A stretch of 64,000 bases of DNA, taken from positions 1 to 64,000 of the forward strand of contig NZ_JAIQDJ010000011.1 of assembly GCF_020034655.1 (NCBI RefSeq), read 5' to 3'. The notes under the pieces were generated by a model. That model did not search any database and was not told the DNA's origin. It saw nothing but the letters and a program-made list of their open reading frames with translations. Source of the DNA: Thermomonas beijingensis (GTDB lineage Bacteria > Pseudomonadota > Gammaproteobacteria > Xanthomonadales > Xanthomonadaceae). Positions 26,753-35,667 of the stretch are shown here, piece by piece (within the stretch, counting starts at the first letter, position 1; every line of letters starts with the position of its first letter). Position numbers and translations under genes: made by a program.

Positions 26753-28747
26753 ATGCGCCCAATGTTCAAGCACACCGCGCTGGTGATCGGACTCTCGATC
26801 TCCACGGCACTCCCGATGTCGATCTCGGTCGCAGCTGCGCCTGCACCGCAAGCTGCGACGGCAGCGGCTGATCAACCGGCCACAACACCGCGTGGGACAA
26901 CGTTTATTCTTCCCGAGGGTTGGACACGCGAGCAACGCGGCAATGCCGTGGTGTTGACCCCGCCCGAAGCTGACGGCTCGCGCTTGGTGATTGTGGATGC
27001 GACGGCTGGCAGCGCGGATGACGCCGTAGCGCAGGCATGGCAGGCATTGGGCATGGCGCCGAAATTTTTACTGGCCACCGAGGCCGCCCCGCGTGATGGC
27101 TGGGAGCAGCGTCGTTCCTATGATTATGACGTGCCGCAGAATGCCAAGCGGGTCGTCAACGCATCGGCCTATCGGCGCGGCAAATTGTGGACGGTGATCC
27201 TGGCCGATGTGGACCAAGGTATCGCCGAAAAGCGCGCATCGCAGTTTGGCAAACTCTTTCAACGACTACTGCCAGCGGGTTATGTGCGTGAAACCTTCGC
27301 CGGGCGCAGTGCACATCCATTGGATGCGGCCCGCCTGCAGCAAGTGGCCAATTTTGTCGAACAGATGCGCAAGGATTTTGATGTGCCGGGTGTCGCCATC
27401 GGCATCATTCAGAATGGCAAAGTGGTGATGGCACGTGGCTTCGGGGTGCGTCAGCTGGGCAAGCCTGCCAAAGTCGATGCCGACACCCGCTTCATGATCG
27501 CCTCCAATACCAAGGCGTTGACCACGCTGATGCTGGCCAAACTGGTGGATGCCGGCAAGCTGGATTGGAATGCGCGCGCCGAAGATGTGTATCCCGGCTT
27601 CAAACTGGGGGATGCCGCCACCACTGACAAGGTGCTGGTGAAACACCTGATCTGCGCGTGCACTGGTGTGCCCAGGCAGGATATGGAGTGGTTGTTTGAA
27701 GGCGAAAAACAAACCCCCGCCAGCGTGCTGACAACGCTGGGCACGATGCAACCCACCAGCGGGTTTGGTGAATTGTTCCAGTATTCCAACCCGATGGCTG
27801 CGGCTGCGGGTTATATCGGCGGCCAAGTTGCGTACCCCGGTAGTGAGCTGGGCGCCGGCTATGACAGGGCGATGCAGGCGCTGGTATTTGATCCATTGGG
27901 CATGCGCAACACCACCTTCGATTATGTCAAGGCGCAAACCGGTGACTACGCTGCGCCGCATGGTTACGACATCAACCACAAGGTGCAGGTCATGGGCATG
28001 GGGTTGAACGACACCATCATCGCCTCGCGTCCAGCCGGTGCGGCGTGGAGCACGGTGGACGACATGCTCAAGTATGTACAAATGGAAATCGACCGTGGCC
28101 TGCTGCCGGATGGCAAACGCTACATCGGGGAGGCTGCTTTATTGCAACGTCGTGAGCCGCAAATCGCCCTCGGCGTGGACAAGAATTATGCAATGGCCTT
28201 GATGGTGGACAACAGTGACGGCGTCACCGTGATCGACCACGGCGGCGACTTGGGCGGCTTCCATTCCAACATGATGTGGTGGCCGGAGCAGAAAGTGGGT
28301 GCGGTGATCCTGACCAATGCCGATGAAGGCGTGTACCTACGTGGCCCGTTCAAGCGGCGGCTGATGGAGTTGATGTTCGATGGCGAGCCGCAGGCGGTGG
28401 CCGCTGCCGCCGCCACAGCCAAAGCCAATCGCGCCGCATTCGATGCGCAGCGCAAGTTGCTGCAGTGGCCCGCAGACAACAAAGCGCTGGCCGCCCTTGC
28501 GCCGCGCTATCACAACGCTGCGCTGGGTGATGTGCAGGTCGTTCGCAAGCCGGGGAAAGTGGTCTTCGATGTGGGCGCGTTTGCATCTGCGGTTGCGACC
28601 CAGCCACAGCCTGACGGTAGTCTGGCGTTTGTCACCATCGACCCGGTGGCCGCCGGATTCCCGTTTGTCGGTGCAGTGAAGGCTGGTGTGCGCCAGCTCA
28701 TTGTGCGCGACGGCCAGCATGAGTACGTGTTTGATGAAGTGAAGTAG
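26753..28747 (+). CDS. Exported serine hydrolase, beta-lactamase class C fold
   Basis: ATG 26753 with GGAG upstream gives 664 residues with a signal peptide ([21 protein letters not shown]). An N-terminal domain of about 150 residues precedes the class C/serine beta-lactamase-like domain. Catalytic Ser251 and Lys254 lie in IASNTKAL (SxxK), the YxN motif is [12 protein letters not shown], and the third motif is [12 protein letters not shown]-terminal domain (about 540-664) resembles the small beta domains attached to such hydrolases. Substrates in this family range from D-amino peptides to esters; resistance activity should not be assumed. It ends 80 bp before icmF and is followed by the palindromic operator of that gene. 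Confidence 0.9.
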   Translation: MRPMFKHTALVIGLSISTALPMSISVAAAPAPQAATAAADQPATTPRGTTFILPEGWTREQRGNAVVLTPPEADGSRLVIVDATAGSADDAVAQAWQALGMAPKFLLATEAAPRDGWEQRRSYDYDVPQNAKRVVNASAYRRGKLWTVILADVDQGIAEKRASQFGKLFQRLLPAGYVRETFAGRSAHPLDAARLQQVANFVEQMRKDFDVPGVAIGIIQNGKVVMARGFGVRQLGKPAKVDADTRFMIASNTKALTTLMLAKLVDAGKLDWNARAEDVYPGFKLGDAATTDKVLVKHLICACTGVPRQDMEWLFEGEKQTPASVLTTLGTMQPTSGFGELFQYSNPMAAAAGYIGGQVAYPGSELGAGYDRAMQALVFDPLGMRNTTFDYVKAQTGDYAAPHGYDINHKVQVMGMGLNDTIIASRPAGAAWSTVDDMLKYVQMEIDRGLLPDGKRYIGEAALLQRREPQIALGVDKNYAMALMVDNSDGVTVIDHGGDLGGFHSNMMWWPEQKVGAVILTNADEGVYLRGPFKRRLMELMFDGEPQAVAAAAATAKANRAAFDAQRKLLQWPADNKALAALAPRYHNAALGDVQVVRKPGKVVFDVGAFASAVATQPQPDGSLAFVTIDPVAAGFPFVGAVKAGVRQLIVRDGQHEYVFDEVK

Positions 28748-28768
28748 GGCAGCAGCAGACGCAGCGGG

Positions 28769-28823
28769 CTGCGTTCACATGGGCGGTACAATGGGCAAAT
28801 TGCCACGTCCCATGTGAACGCAG
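28769..28823 (+). promoter_or_regulatory. Palindromic operator/promoter of icmF
   Basis: Perfect 15-bp inverted arms, CTGCGTTCACATGGG at 28769-28783 and CCCATGTGAACGCAG at 28809-28823, flank a 25-base centre that contains TACAAT (28787-28792), a good -10 box. The right arm ends four bases before the icmF ATG. This suggests a dimeric repressor or looping site covering the promoter. No regulator gene lies next to it; a TetR- or MarR-type protein elsewhere is plausible. Confidence 0.6.
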
Positions 28824-28827
28824 TCTC

Positions 28828-31800
28828 ATGAATACCCCCACCGCCCAGCTTCCAACCACGGCTTCCACTGCACTGGACGAACACCGCAGCCCGCTGCGCT
28901 TCGTCACCGCCGCCAGCCTGTTCGACGGCCACGACGCCGCCATCAATATCATGCGCCGGCTGATCCAGGCGCAGGGCGCGGAGGTCATCCACCTGGGCCA
29001 CAACCGCAGCGTGGAAGACGTGGTGCGCGCGGCGCTGCAGGAAGACGCCGACGCCATCGCGCTGTCCAGCTACCAAGGCGGCCACGTCGAGTACCTGAAG
29101 TACATGGTGGACATGCTGAAGGCGCGCAACGCCGCGCACATCCGCGTGTTCGCCGGCGGTGGCGGCACCATCACCCCCGAGGAAATCCGCGAGCTGGAAG
29201 CTTACGGCGTCGAACGCATCTACCACCCGAACGACGGCATGCACATGGGCCTGGTGGCGATGATCGAGGACGTGGTCAAGCGCGCCGAGGCCGCGCGCCA
29301 GCCGGTCGACAAGCCGCACAAGGTGGCCTTCGACAACGAGATCGAGATCGGCCGCATGCTCAGCGCCATCGAGGAACAGGCGCTCGACGAAAGCGAGCTC
29401 GCTCACCTGCGCAAGGAATGGCAGCTGGCCGGCGGCAAGACCCCGGTGGTGGGCATCACCGGCACCGGTGGCGCCGGCAAGTCATCGGTCACCGACGAGC
29501 TGCTGAACCGCTTCCTGTCCAGCTTCCCGGACATGCACATCGCGGTGGTCAGCGTGGACCCGACCCGCCGCCGCACCGGTGGCGCACTGCTGGGCGACCG
29601 TATCCGCATGAACTCGCTGCGCAGCAAGCGCGTGTTCATGCGCTCCATGGCTACCCGCCGCCAGCACGCCGCCACCAACGTGGTGCTGCAGGACTGCATC
29701 GCCTTCCTGAAGTCGCTGGGCTATGACCTGGTCATCGTGGAAACCGCCGGCATCGGCCAGAGCGACTCGGAGATCGTGGACCTGGTCGACTTCCCGATGT
29801 ACGTGATGACCAGCGACTTCGGCGCGCCCAGCCAGCTCGAGAAGATTGACATGCTGGACTACGCCGAACTCGTCGTGCTCAACAAGTTCGACAAGCGCGG
29901 CGCCGAGGACGCCCTGCGCGACGTGCGCAAGCAGTGGAAGCGTAACCGCGTGAAGTTCGACTTGAAGGACGAGGACGTCCCGGTCTATCCGACGATTGCC
30001 AGCCAATTCAATGACCCCGGCCTGAACTGGATGTTCGCCAACCTGTGCCGCCTGCTGCGCGAGAAAGGAAAAGGGGGTCAGAGTCACTTTTCGGATGCAG
30101 GCAGTGCTGGTGGCGGTGAGGGTGAGTCGAAAAGTGACTCTGACCCCCTTTTCCCGGTCCCGACCATCGACACCACCCTCAAGGAGCCCCGCGCCACCGT
30201 GCTCATCCCCGGCGCGAGGGTGAGGTATTTGGCCGAGATCGCCGAGCAGGGCCGCGGCATCAACGCCCGCATCGAATCGCAGGCGGAGATCGCCGACCGC
30301 GCGCAGTCGCTGTGGGACGCGCTGAAGGAGCTGGGCGACGACAAGCTGCCGAACGCACTCGACCTCTACGCCGCCGACGCGCTGACCGAAGGCGACGACC
30401 GCAGCCTCAAGACCCTGCGCCAGCGCTACAACGACGCTATCCAGTCGCTGGATTCCGAGGCGCTGAAGCTGCTGCGCGACTGGCCGGCCCGCCTGAAGGC
30501 CATCACCGAACCGGTGAACGAATACCAGGTGCGCGACAAGACCATCCGGGTGGAGAACTACCGCGAATCGCTCAGCCACCAGCAGATCCCCAAAATCGCC
30601 GCGCCCACCTACAAGGCCTGGGGCGAGCTGCTGGTGTTCCTGCAGAAGGAAAACCTGCCCGGTTACTACCCCTACACCGGCGGCGTGTACCCGTACCGCC
30701 GCACCGGCGAGGACCCCATCCGCATGTTCGCGGGCGAGGGTACCCCGGAGCGCACCAACCGCCGCTTCCACTACCTCAGCCTGGGCCAGCCGGCCGCGCG
30801 CCTGTCCACCGCCTTCGACAGCGTGACCCTGTACGGCGAAGACCCGGCGCCGCGCCCGGACATCTACGGCAAGATCGGCAACTCCGGCGTCAACGTGCCC
30901 ACGCTGGACGACATGAAGAAGCTGTACTCCGGCTTCGACCTGTGCGCGCCCACCACCAGCGTGTCGATGACCATCAACGGCCCGGCGCCGATCATCCTGG
31001 CGATGTTCATGAACACCGCCATCGACCAGCAGGTGGAGCAATACCTGAAGGCCGACCCGGCGCGCTGGGCCGATGCCCAGAAGAAGATCGACGCGCTGTT
31101 CGAAGGCGACGCGTCTGGTAAAAGACGGCGCCCGCGCTACGAAGGCGAGCTGCCGCAGGGCAACAACGGCCTGGGCCTGGCACTGCTGGGCGTCACTGGC
31201 GACCAGCTGGTGGACGCCGAGACCTACGCCCGCATCAAGGCCGAAACCCTGCGCACCGTGCGCGGCACCGTGCAGGCGGACATCCTCAAGGAAGACCAGG
31301 CGCAGAACACCTGCATCTTCAGCACCGAATTCGCCCTGCGCATGATGGGCGACATCCAGCAGTACTTCGTGGACCACGCCGTCCGCAACTTCTACTCGGT
31401 GTCCATCTCCGGCTACCACATCGCCGAGGCCGGGGCGAACCCGATCAGCCAGCTGGCCTTCACCCTGTCCAACGGCTTCACCATCGTCGAGTACTACCTG
31501 GCGCGCGGGATGAAGATCGACGACTTCGCGCCCAACCTGTCGTTCTTCTTCAGCAACGGCATGGACCCGGAGTACACCGTCATCGGCCGCGTGGCCCGCC
31601 GCATCTGGGCCCGCGCCATGCGCGAGCGCTACGGCGCCAGCCCGCGCAGCCAGATGATGAAGTACCACATCCAGACCAGCGGCCGCTCCCTGCACGCGCA
31701 GGAAATCCAGTTCAACGACATCCGCACCACGCTGCAGGCCCTGTACGCGCTGTTCGACAACTGCAACAGCCTGCATACCAACGCCTACGACGAAGCCATC

Positions 31801-32364
31801 ACCACGCCCACGGAAGAGTCCGTGCGCCGCGCCGTGGCCATCCAGATGATCATCAACAAGGAGCTGGGGCTGAACTTCTGCGAGAACCCGTGGCAGGGCA
31901 GCTTCATCGTCGACAAGCTCACCGACATCGTGGAAGAGGCCGTCTACAAGGAGTTCGAAGCGATCAGCGAGCGCGGCGGCGTGCTGGGCGCCATGGACAC
32001 CATGTACCAGCGCGGCAAGATCCAGGAAGAAAGCCTGTACTACGAACACAAGAAGCACGACGGCAGCCTGCCGCTGGTGGGCGTGAACACCTTCCTGCCC
32101 AAGGAACACGGCGGCGACATCGTCACCGAGATCGAGCTGATCCGCTCCACGGAAGAGGAGAAGGGGCAGCAGATCGCGAACGTGGCGGGGTATCAGGGCA
32201 ACCGCAACGGGTTTGCTGCCGAGGGGCTGAAGGCGCTACAGGCGACGGCGCGGGAGCGACGGAATGTGTTTGAATCGTTGGTGGAAGCGGTGAAGACGCA
32301 TTCGCTGGGACAGATCAGCCATGCGTTGTATGAGGTGGGTGGGGAGTACAGACGGAATATGTAG
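28828..32364 (+). CDS. icmF: Fused isobutyryl-CoA mutase IcmF (B12-binding, G-protein chaperone, mutase)
   Basis: The 1178-residue protein joins three parts. The B12-binding domain is at about 10-150 ([15 protein letters not shown]). The MeaI-type GTPase is at about 200-410, with P-loop [21 protein letters not shown] and the NKFDKRG base-recognition motif. The mutase barrel and linker run from about 450 to the end ([41 protein letters not shown]). IcmF interconverts isobutyryl-CoA and n-butyryl-CoA, and in some members pivalyl- or isovaleryl-CoA, with adenosylcobalamin; the G domain protects and reloads the cofactor. Residues about 414-443, between G domain and linker, are encoded by a REP-type palindrome (30067-30154) and are rich in Gly, Ser and Asp. 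The frame is kept and the rest looks intact. Codons are strongly GC-ending. Confidence 0.93.
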   Translation: MNTPTAQLPTTASTALDEHRSPLRFVTAASLFDGHDAAINIMRRLIQAQGAEVIHLGHNRSVEDVVRAALQEDADAIALSSYQGGHVEYLKYMVDMLKARNAAHIRVFAGGGGTITPEEIRELEAYGVERIYHPNDGMHMGLVAMIEDVVKRAEAARQPVDKPHKVAFDNEIEIGRMLSAIEEQALDESELAHLRKEWQLAGGKTPVVGITGTGGAGKSSVTDELLNRFLSSFPDMHIAVVSVDPTRRRTGGALLGDRIRMNSLRSKRVFMRSMATRRQHAATNVVLQDCIAFLKSLGYDLVIVETAGIGQSDSEIVDLVDFPMYVMTSDFGAPSQLEKIDMLDYAELVVLNKFDKRGAEDALRDVRKQWKRNRVKFDLKDEDVPVYPTIASQFNDPGLNWMFANLCRLLREKGKGGQSHFSDAGSAGGGEGESKSDSDPLFPVPTIDTTLKEPRATVLIPGARVRYLAEIAEQGRGINARIESQAEIADRAQSLWDALKELGDDKLPNALDLYAADALTEGDDRSLKTLRQRYNDAIQSLDSEALKLLRDWPARLKAITEPVNEYQVRDKTIRVENYRESLSHQQIPKIAAPTYKAWGELLVFLQKENLPGYYPYTGGVYPYRRTGEDPIRMFAGEGTPERTNRRFHYLSLGQPAARLSTAFDSVTLYGEDPAPRPDIYGKIGNSGVNVPTLDDMKKLYSGFDLCAPTTSVSMTINGPAPIILAMFMNTAIDQQVEQYLKADPARWADAQKKIDALFEGDASGKRRRPRYEGELPQGNNGLGLALLGVTGDQLVDAETYARIKAETLRTVRGTVQADILKEDQAQNTCIFSTEFALRMMGDIQQYFVDHAVRNFYSVSISGYHIAEAGANPISQLAFTLSNGFTIVEYYLARGMKIDDFAPNLSFFFSNGMDPEYTVIGRVARRIWARAMRERYGASPRSQMMKYHIQTSGRSLHAQEIQFNDIRTTLQALYALFDNCNSLHTNAYDEAITTPTEESVRRAVAIQMIINKELGLNFCENPWQGSFIVDKLTDIVEEAVYKEFEAISERGGVLGAMDTMYQRGKIQEESLYYEHKKHDGSLPLVGVNTFLPKEHGGDIVTEIELIRSTEEEKGQQIANVAGYQGNRNGFAAEGLKALQATARERRNVFESLVEAVKTHSLGQISHALYEVGGEYRRNM
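30067..30154. repeat. REP-type palindrome inserted in frame inside icmF
   Basis: Arms at 30067-30093 and 30128-30154 are perfect 27-bp inverted repeats built on GGGGGTCAGAGTCACTTTT, with a 34-base loop. The core GGGGTCAGAGTC is the same as in the palindrome at 34498-34581, which also has a 34-base loop. It is translated as part of IcmF without stop or frameshift. Confidence 0.9.
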
Positions 32365-32400
32365 GTCGTTAGCCACCATTTGGTCAGGGGGAATGATGTG

Positions 32401-33003
32401 ATGCCAACTGAGGTAGATCCCGAAGCGCAGCGTTCCGCTGAGGAAATTGGAGTGGGAGCAGCATCTTCCTCGGCCGCCACGCCATCTGACGTTACTCCGC
32501 GGAATCCAGAATCAAGCCCACCACTTTGCGCAGCCAGTTCTGACTCCCCTGGTTGGAGTATGTGGCTTATCGTCGCCTACCTGATCTCAGTTCTTGCGCT
32601 ACTTCTATACGCGGTTTGGGGGGTCTTCGATGGGCACCTCACCGTCGGTCCGCTTGGTGAAGTCTTTAAGTGCTGTCTTTTCGGTGGCCTAGGCGGATGC
32701 CTCTATTGCCTGCGAGCAGTTTATCTGAATGCATGCGTGCGCCGAAGTTGGACGGCTCATTGGGCTCCTTGGTACTTGATTCGGCCCGTGGTTAGCTGCA
32801 TTTCTGGTGGTGCGGCATTTGTCTTTCTTAAAGCCGGTCTTCTTGTCCTCGAGTCTGTGGCAGGTGCTGAGTCCACAGGGCTCGGCTTCCTGGCTTTGGC
32901 GTTTATCGCAGGGCTCAATGTGGACAAATTTATTGGGAAGCTCGAAGACGTAGCTCAATCGATTTGGGGGATTGAAAAATCTAGAGCTGCCAAAGGGGAG
33001 TAA
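32401..33003 (+). CDS. Membrane protein of unknown family, paired with MBL-fold gene
   Basis: ATG 32401, preceded by AGGGGG at the right distance, gives 200 residues (a TTG 21 bases upstream is possible). The N-terminal 45 residues are polar and low complexity. Hydrophobic segments follow at about 51-75 (WLIVAYLISVLALLLYAVWG), 87-107 (CLFGGLGGCLYCLRAVYL) and two more around 130-170. A conserved-looking cytosolic tail contains GLNVDKFIGKLEDVAQSIWG. I recognise no family. The gene ends three bases before the MBL-fold gene, so the two form a unit. AT-richer codons than icmF next door suggest a separate origin. A membrane anchor or effector role is inference. Confidence 0.75.
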   Translation: MPTEVDPEAQRSAEEIGVGAASSSAATPSDVTPRNPESSPPLCAASSDSPGWSMWLIVAYLISVLALLLYAVWGVFDGHLTVGPLGEVFKCCLFGGLGGCLYCLRAVYLNACVRRSWTAHWAPWYLIRPVVSCISGGAAFVFLKAGLLVLESVAGAESTGLGFLALAFIAGLNVDKFIGKLEDVAQSIWGIEKSRAAKGE

Positions 33004-33006
33004 CTA

Positions 33007-33993
33007 GTGTCTCGTATCCATTTCGTGAACGTGCATCCCGGCGATTGCACAATCATTGAGCATGCGTCTGGACGTGTGTCGATGATCGATGTCTGTGACG
33101 GGAATATAGAAACAGTAGATCGGATCATTTTTGAAGAGACCGCTCTTGTGAAGTCCGCAAGCGGAAACTTTGGAATGTGCAAGAAGAACACAAATCCTCT
33201 TGATTACTGCAAGAGGTGGGGTATTGCCGATGTCTTCAGGTTTATCCTTTCCCACCCTGATATGGATCACATGGATGGGATAGATGAGGTTGTACGTCAA
33301 CTCGGAATCACAAATTTCTGGGATTCCGGTGCGCGCCGCGAAAAGCCCGACTTCGGTGGTGGTTGCCCTTACCTTGAGAAGGATTGGGATAGATACATCA
33401 GCCTCCGTGACAAGAAGGAAGCTGGTGTCACAGTCGTTAATCCGCTTGATGGGGCTAGGTTCAAATTTGCGAACCAAGCTGAGGATGGTAAAGGCGGTGG
33501 CGATGGTTTACATGTGCTGGCCCCCACAAGAGAGCTCTTAGCTGACCCTGATCTTGAAGACGATATCAATGAGGGTTCATATGTAATTCTCTATCGATCT
33601 CTTGGTGGTCGGATATTATTGTGCGGTGATGCCCATGATGCTGCGTTTGAGCACATTAAGCGGCATCACCTTGCTGATGTTCAGGATGTGGAAATCATGC
33701 TTGCTCCGCATCATGGGCGTGATTCGGGGCGATCCTACGATTTTCTTGATTTCATTAGACCGAAACTAACTATCATGGGATGTGCTCCATGTCAGCACAT
33801 TGATTACGGGCAGTGGTCGAGACGGAACTTGACGGTGCTCACCAGTAATCAGGCAGGGAATATTGTGGTTGACTCCGATGAGTCCGGTTTGGTTATTTCA
33901 ATCGAGAACGGACGGTATGCGGAAGCGTTAGCAGGAAAGGCCGTCCATTCGGATGGGCAAGGTATGTTTGCGATCTATCGAATCTCGGCATAG
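33007..33993 (+). CDS. ComEC/Rec2-type metallo-beta-lactamase-fold hydrolase
   Basis: It has a GTG start three bases after the membrane-protein stop; 328 residues. It begins RIHFVNVHPGDCTIIEHASG, typical of stand-alone ComEC-like MBL proteins. Metal-binding motifs are SHPDMDHMDG (HxDxDHxDG), a central ILLCGDAHD, and LAPHHGRDSGRS. No signal peptide and no own membrane segment. Family members are nucleases or phosphodiesterases, several of them in mobile or defence contexts. Pairing with a membrane protein, low GC and location between icmF and RAYT elements suggest an acquired two-gene system whose function is unknown. Substrate prediction is not possible from sequence alone. Confidence 0.82.
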   Translation: MSRIHFVNVHPGDCTIIEHASGRVSMIDVCDGNIETVDRIIFEETALVKSASGNFGMCKKNTNPLDYCKRWGIADVFRFILSHPDMDHMDGIDEVVRQLGITNFWDSGARREKPDFGGGCPYLEKDWDRYISLRDKKEAGVTVVNPLDGARFKFANQAEDGKGGGDGLHVLAPTRELLADPDLEDDINEGSYVILYRSLGGRILLCGDAHDAAFEHIKRHHLADVQDVEIMLAPHHGRDSGRSYDFLDFIRPKLTIMGCAPCQHIDYGQWSRRNLTVLTSNQAGNIVVDSDESGLVISIENGRYAEALAGKAVHSDGQGMFAIYRISA

Positions 33994-34093
33994 AGGAAGC
34001 CGGGTAACAAGAGTGCGTTCGAATTACATTGCGATTGAGGGCGTGTCAGGAAAGAACTCTGTTGCCTTCTGATCAACTGGCGGGAGGGGCAAG

Positions 34094-34489
34094 ATGAAGC
34101 TTGTGGATGTATCCAGGCTGATAGGCAGTCTTAGTCTCGTTGTTCTACTGAAGATGATGCACTTGGTTCGCCGTGGTATGCATTGGATTGCCCTAGCGCT
34201 GGCGTTCATTGCAATTGCGGCGATCGTGAGTGTTGTAGTTCAACCGTCAGAAAAGAACAGTAGTCAATCGGCGATCGCGGGGGTCTCGCAGCAGCCGAAG
34301 CGTTTGGCGATCTTTCTCGACGGCACTTGGAATAGCGTCGATAGCAATACCAACGTCTGGCGGATGCGCGCGCTTGTTGCGCCGCAGGATTCCGATGGTA
34401 GGCCGCAGCTTGTCTATCAAAAACGGGGTCAGGTTAAACCAAAAACGGAACCAAAAACGGGGTCAGGTTCACTTATCCCGTTTCAGTGA
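34094..34489 (+). pseudogene. Truncated DUF2235 (phospholipase effector-like) gene
   Basis: ATG 34094 opens a frame with a hydrophobic segment (WIALALAFIAIAAIVSVVV, about 36-54). The start of a DUF2235 domain follows, KRLAIFLDGTWNSVDSNTNV and WRMRALVAPQDSDG, the beginning of an alpha/beta-hydrolase fold found in type VI lipase effectors. Homology breaks after QLVYQ at about 34417; the remaining codons come from REP sequence (KTGSGSLIPFQ) before a stop. The catalytic Ser and the rest are absent, so the gene is dead. RAYT-linked repeats occupy the breakpoint. Confidence 0.75.
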
Positions 34490-34495
34490 CTGACT
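34419..34495. repeat. REP half-sites (GGGGTCAGGTTCACTTATCC type)
   Basis: Two to three partial copies of AAAAACGGGGTCAGGTT occur in a row; the last continues as CACTTATCCCGTTTCAGTGACTGACTT and is almost identical to 34821-34865 near the RAYT gene. They interrupt the DUF2235 gene. Confidence 0.8.
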
Positions 34496-34497
34496 TT

Positions 34498-34581
34498 AAA
34501 ACAGGGGTCAGAGTCGACTTTTTCAGAGATCAGGCAGGTTGAGGTTGGTCGGCTCTAAAAGTCGACTCTGACCCCTGTTTT
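34498..34581. repeat. REP-type perfect palindrome, GTCGAC variant
   Basis: 25-bp perfect arms (34498-34522 and 34557-34581) built on AACAGGGGTCAGAGTCGACT flank a 34-base loop. Same design and loop length as the element inside icmF; a solitary arm is at 441-468. Confidence 0.85.
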
Positions 34582-34790
34582 CCTTCCTCGGTCGCCCGAT
34601 CTTCTGCGGCCCTGCGGTTCTGCCCAGCTGCGCCTCGATGGCTTGGCGGAAGCGATCGCCGCCATAGGCATGCTGGCGTTGCAGGTGGCGGCGGATGGAT
34701 TCGACATCCTGCGGGTTGACGGTTGCCATCACCATCGCCCTGTAGTTGCGTTGGCGTGTTCCTGGATCGGTGGACAGATCTTCGTAGACT
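34577..34790 (-). pseudogene. C-terminal remnant of a second RAYT transposase
   Basis: The minus strand encodes LSTDPGTRQRNYRAMVMATV, RRHLQRQHAYGGDRFRQAIE and a basic end GRPRKE, the characteristic C-terminal helix region of REP-associated tyrosine transposases. The HUH catalytic domain is missing. The piece lies between the 84-bp palindrome and the tandem REP units that border the intact RAYT gene, so a former RAYT copy has been deleted, probably by recombination between REP repeats. Confidence 0.7.
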
Positions 34791-34792
34791 GT

Positions 34793-34865
34793 GAAAAACG
34801 GGGTCAGGTTCACTTATCCGGAAAAACGGGGTCAGGTTCACTTATCCCGTTTCAGTGATTGACTT
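34793..34865. repeat. Tandem REP units at the RAYT 3' end
   Basis: Two 28-base direct units of the form GAAAAACGGGGTCAGGTTCA + CTTATCCG/C stand head to tail (34793-34820, 34821-34848), the second continuing into GTTTCAGTGATTGACTT. The RAYT stop codon and last residues are encoded inside this unit. Confidence 0.85.
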
Positions 34866-35531
34866 GGTCTTGGCCGGTCGATGCGCGGGGCGCACGCCGG
34901 CGAAGCGTTGGGTCTTGGCTTCCACCATCGCGCGGAAGGCGTCGCGGCCGTAGGCGCGTTGCTGTTGCAGGTAGAGGCGGAGGGCGGCGAGGTCTTCTTC
35001 GCCCAAGGCTTCGGCCAGCAGCGCCCGATAGCCGTCGGCGCCCAGGGCGCGTTGCACGGGATGCGGCGCCAGCAGCGGGTCGTCGCGCAGGCCGCAAAGG
35101 CCGGGGCAGCTGGACCAGGCGAACGCGGTGGGGTCGTCGGTCATGCGGGCGCGCACGGGATTGAGGTCGATGTAGCGGGCGCAGCGCAGCAGGTACTCGG
35201 TGGTGTCGACCAGGCAGGCCTTGTAGCGGCCTTCCCACAGCGTGCCGGTGCGGCCGTGGCGGGCGTTGAATTGCCCGACGTACTGGCGGCCAAGGCGCTG
35301 CATCAGCTGGCCGATGGCGCCGGTCCGCGGCGGCGTGATCAGCAGGTGCACGTGGTTGTCCATCAGCACGTAGGCGTGCAGCCGGCAGTCGCTGGCCAGC
35401 AGGGCTTCACGCAACAGTTGGCGATAGCGGGCGCGGTCCTCGTCGTCCAGGAAGCAGGGCAGGCGGTTGTTGCCGCGCTGCACGACGTGCTGCGGGATGC
35501 CGGGGAGGTCGATGCGGGGCAGGCGCGCCAT
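34842..35531 (-). CDS. REP-associated tyrosine transposase (RAYT, Y1/HUH family)
   Basis: ATG 35531 gives 229 residues, the normal RAYT length. It begins MARLPRIDLPGIPQHVVQRG, the family N-terminus. The HUH motif is His60-Val-His62 in MDNHVHLLITP. NARHGRTGTLWEGRYK and RCARYIDLNPVRARM follow, with Tyr120 a candidate catalytic tyrosine, and then the C-terminal helix LRLYLQQQRAYGRDAF. RAYTs cut REP hairpins as single-stranded DNA and are thought to spread them. The last residues SITETG and the TAA lie inside a REP unit. Many elements with the GGGGTCAG core surround it, so this enzyme or a relative is the likely mobiliser. Intact by eye. Confidence 0.93.
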   Translation of the reverse strand: MARLPRIDLPGIPQHVVQRGNNRLPCFLDDEDRARYRQLLREALLASDCRLHAYVLMDNHVHLLITPPRTGAIGQLMQRLGRQYVGQFNARHGRTGTLWEGRYKACLVDTTEYLLRCARYIDLNPVRARMTDDPTAFAWSSCPGLCGLRDDPLLAPHPVQRALGADGYRALLAEALGEEDLAALRLYLQQQRAYGRDAFRAMVEAKTQRFAGVRPAHRPAKTKSITETG

Positions 35532-35614
35532 GTCGGAAGCCTCGCCCGGGCGGCGCCCGTCGCCCATCGGCGAACGCAGGCGCTGCGGGTCGGCGAATGC
35601 GCCGCGTCCGTGTC

Positions 35615-35638
35615 AGAAGTGAACCTGACCCCGTTCTT
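35615..35638. repeat. REP half-site upstream of RAYT
   Basis: AGAAGTGAACCTGACCCCGTTCTT is the reverse complement of the GGGGTCAGGTTCACTT arm found at the other end of the RAYT gene, so the transposase gene is bracketed by oppositely oriented REP sequences. Confidence 0.8.
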
Positions 35639-35667
35639 ACTCCCTTTGGAGCGCCTAGAATCAGGGA

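Noticed and set aside
29482-32109. Very long open frame antisense to icmF (about 875 codons)
   Set aside because: It arises from the strong GC3 bias of icmF, has no recognisable domain, and lies fully inside a clear enzyme gene.
33007-33993. Antibiotic-resistance metallo-beta-lactamase
   Set aside because: The motif order and N-terminus are of ComEC-type proteins, with no signal peptide; resistance activity is not supported.
34523-34841. Open frames starting MNLTPFF within REP arms
   Set aside because: The start lies in repeat sequence; only the RAYT C-terminal part is meaningful, reported as a remnant.
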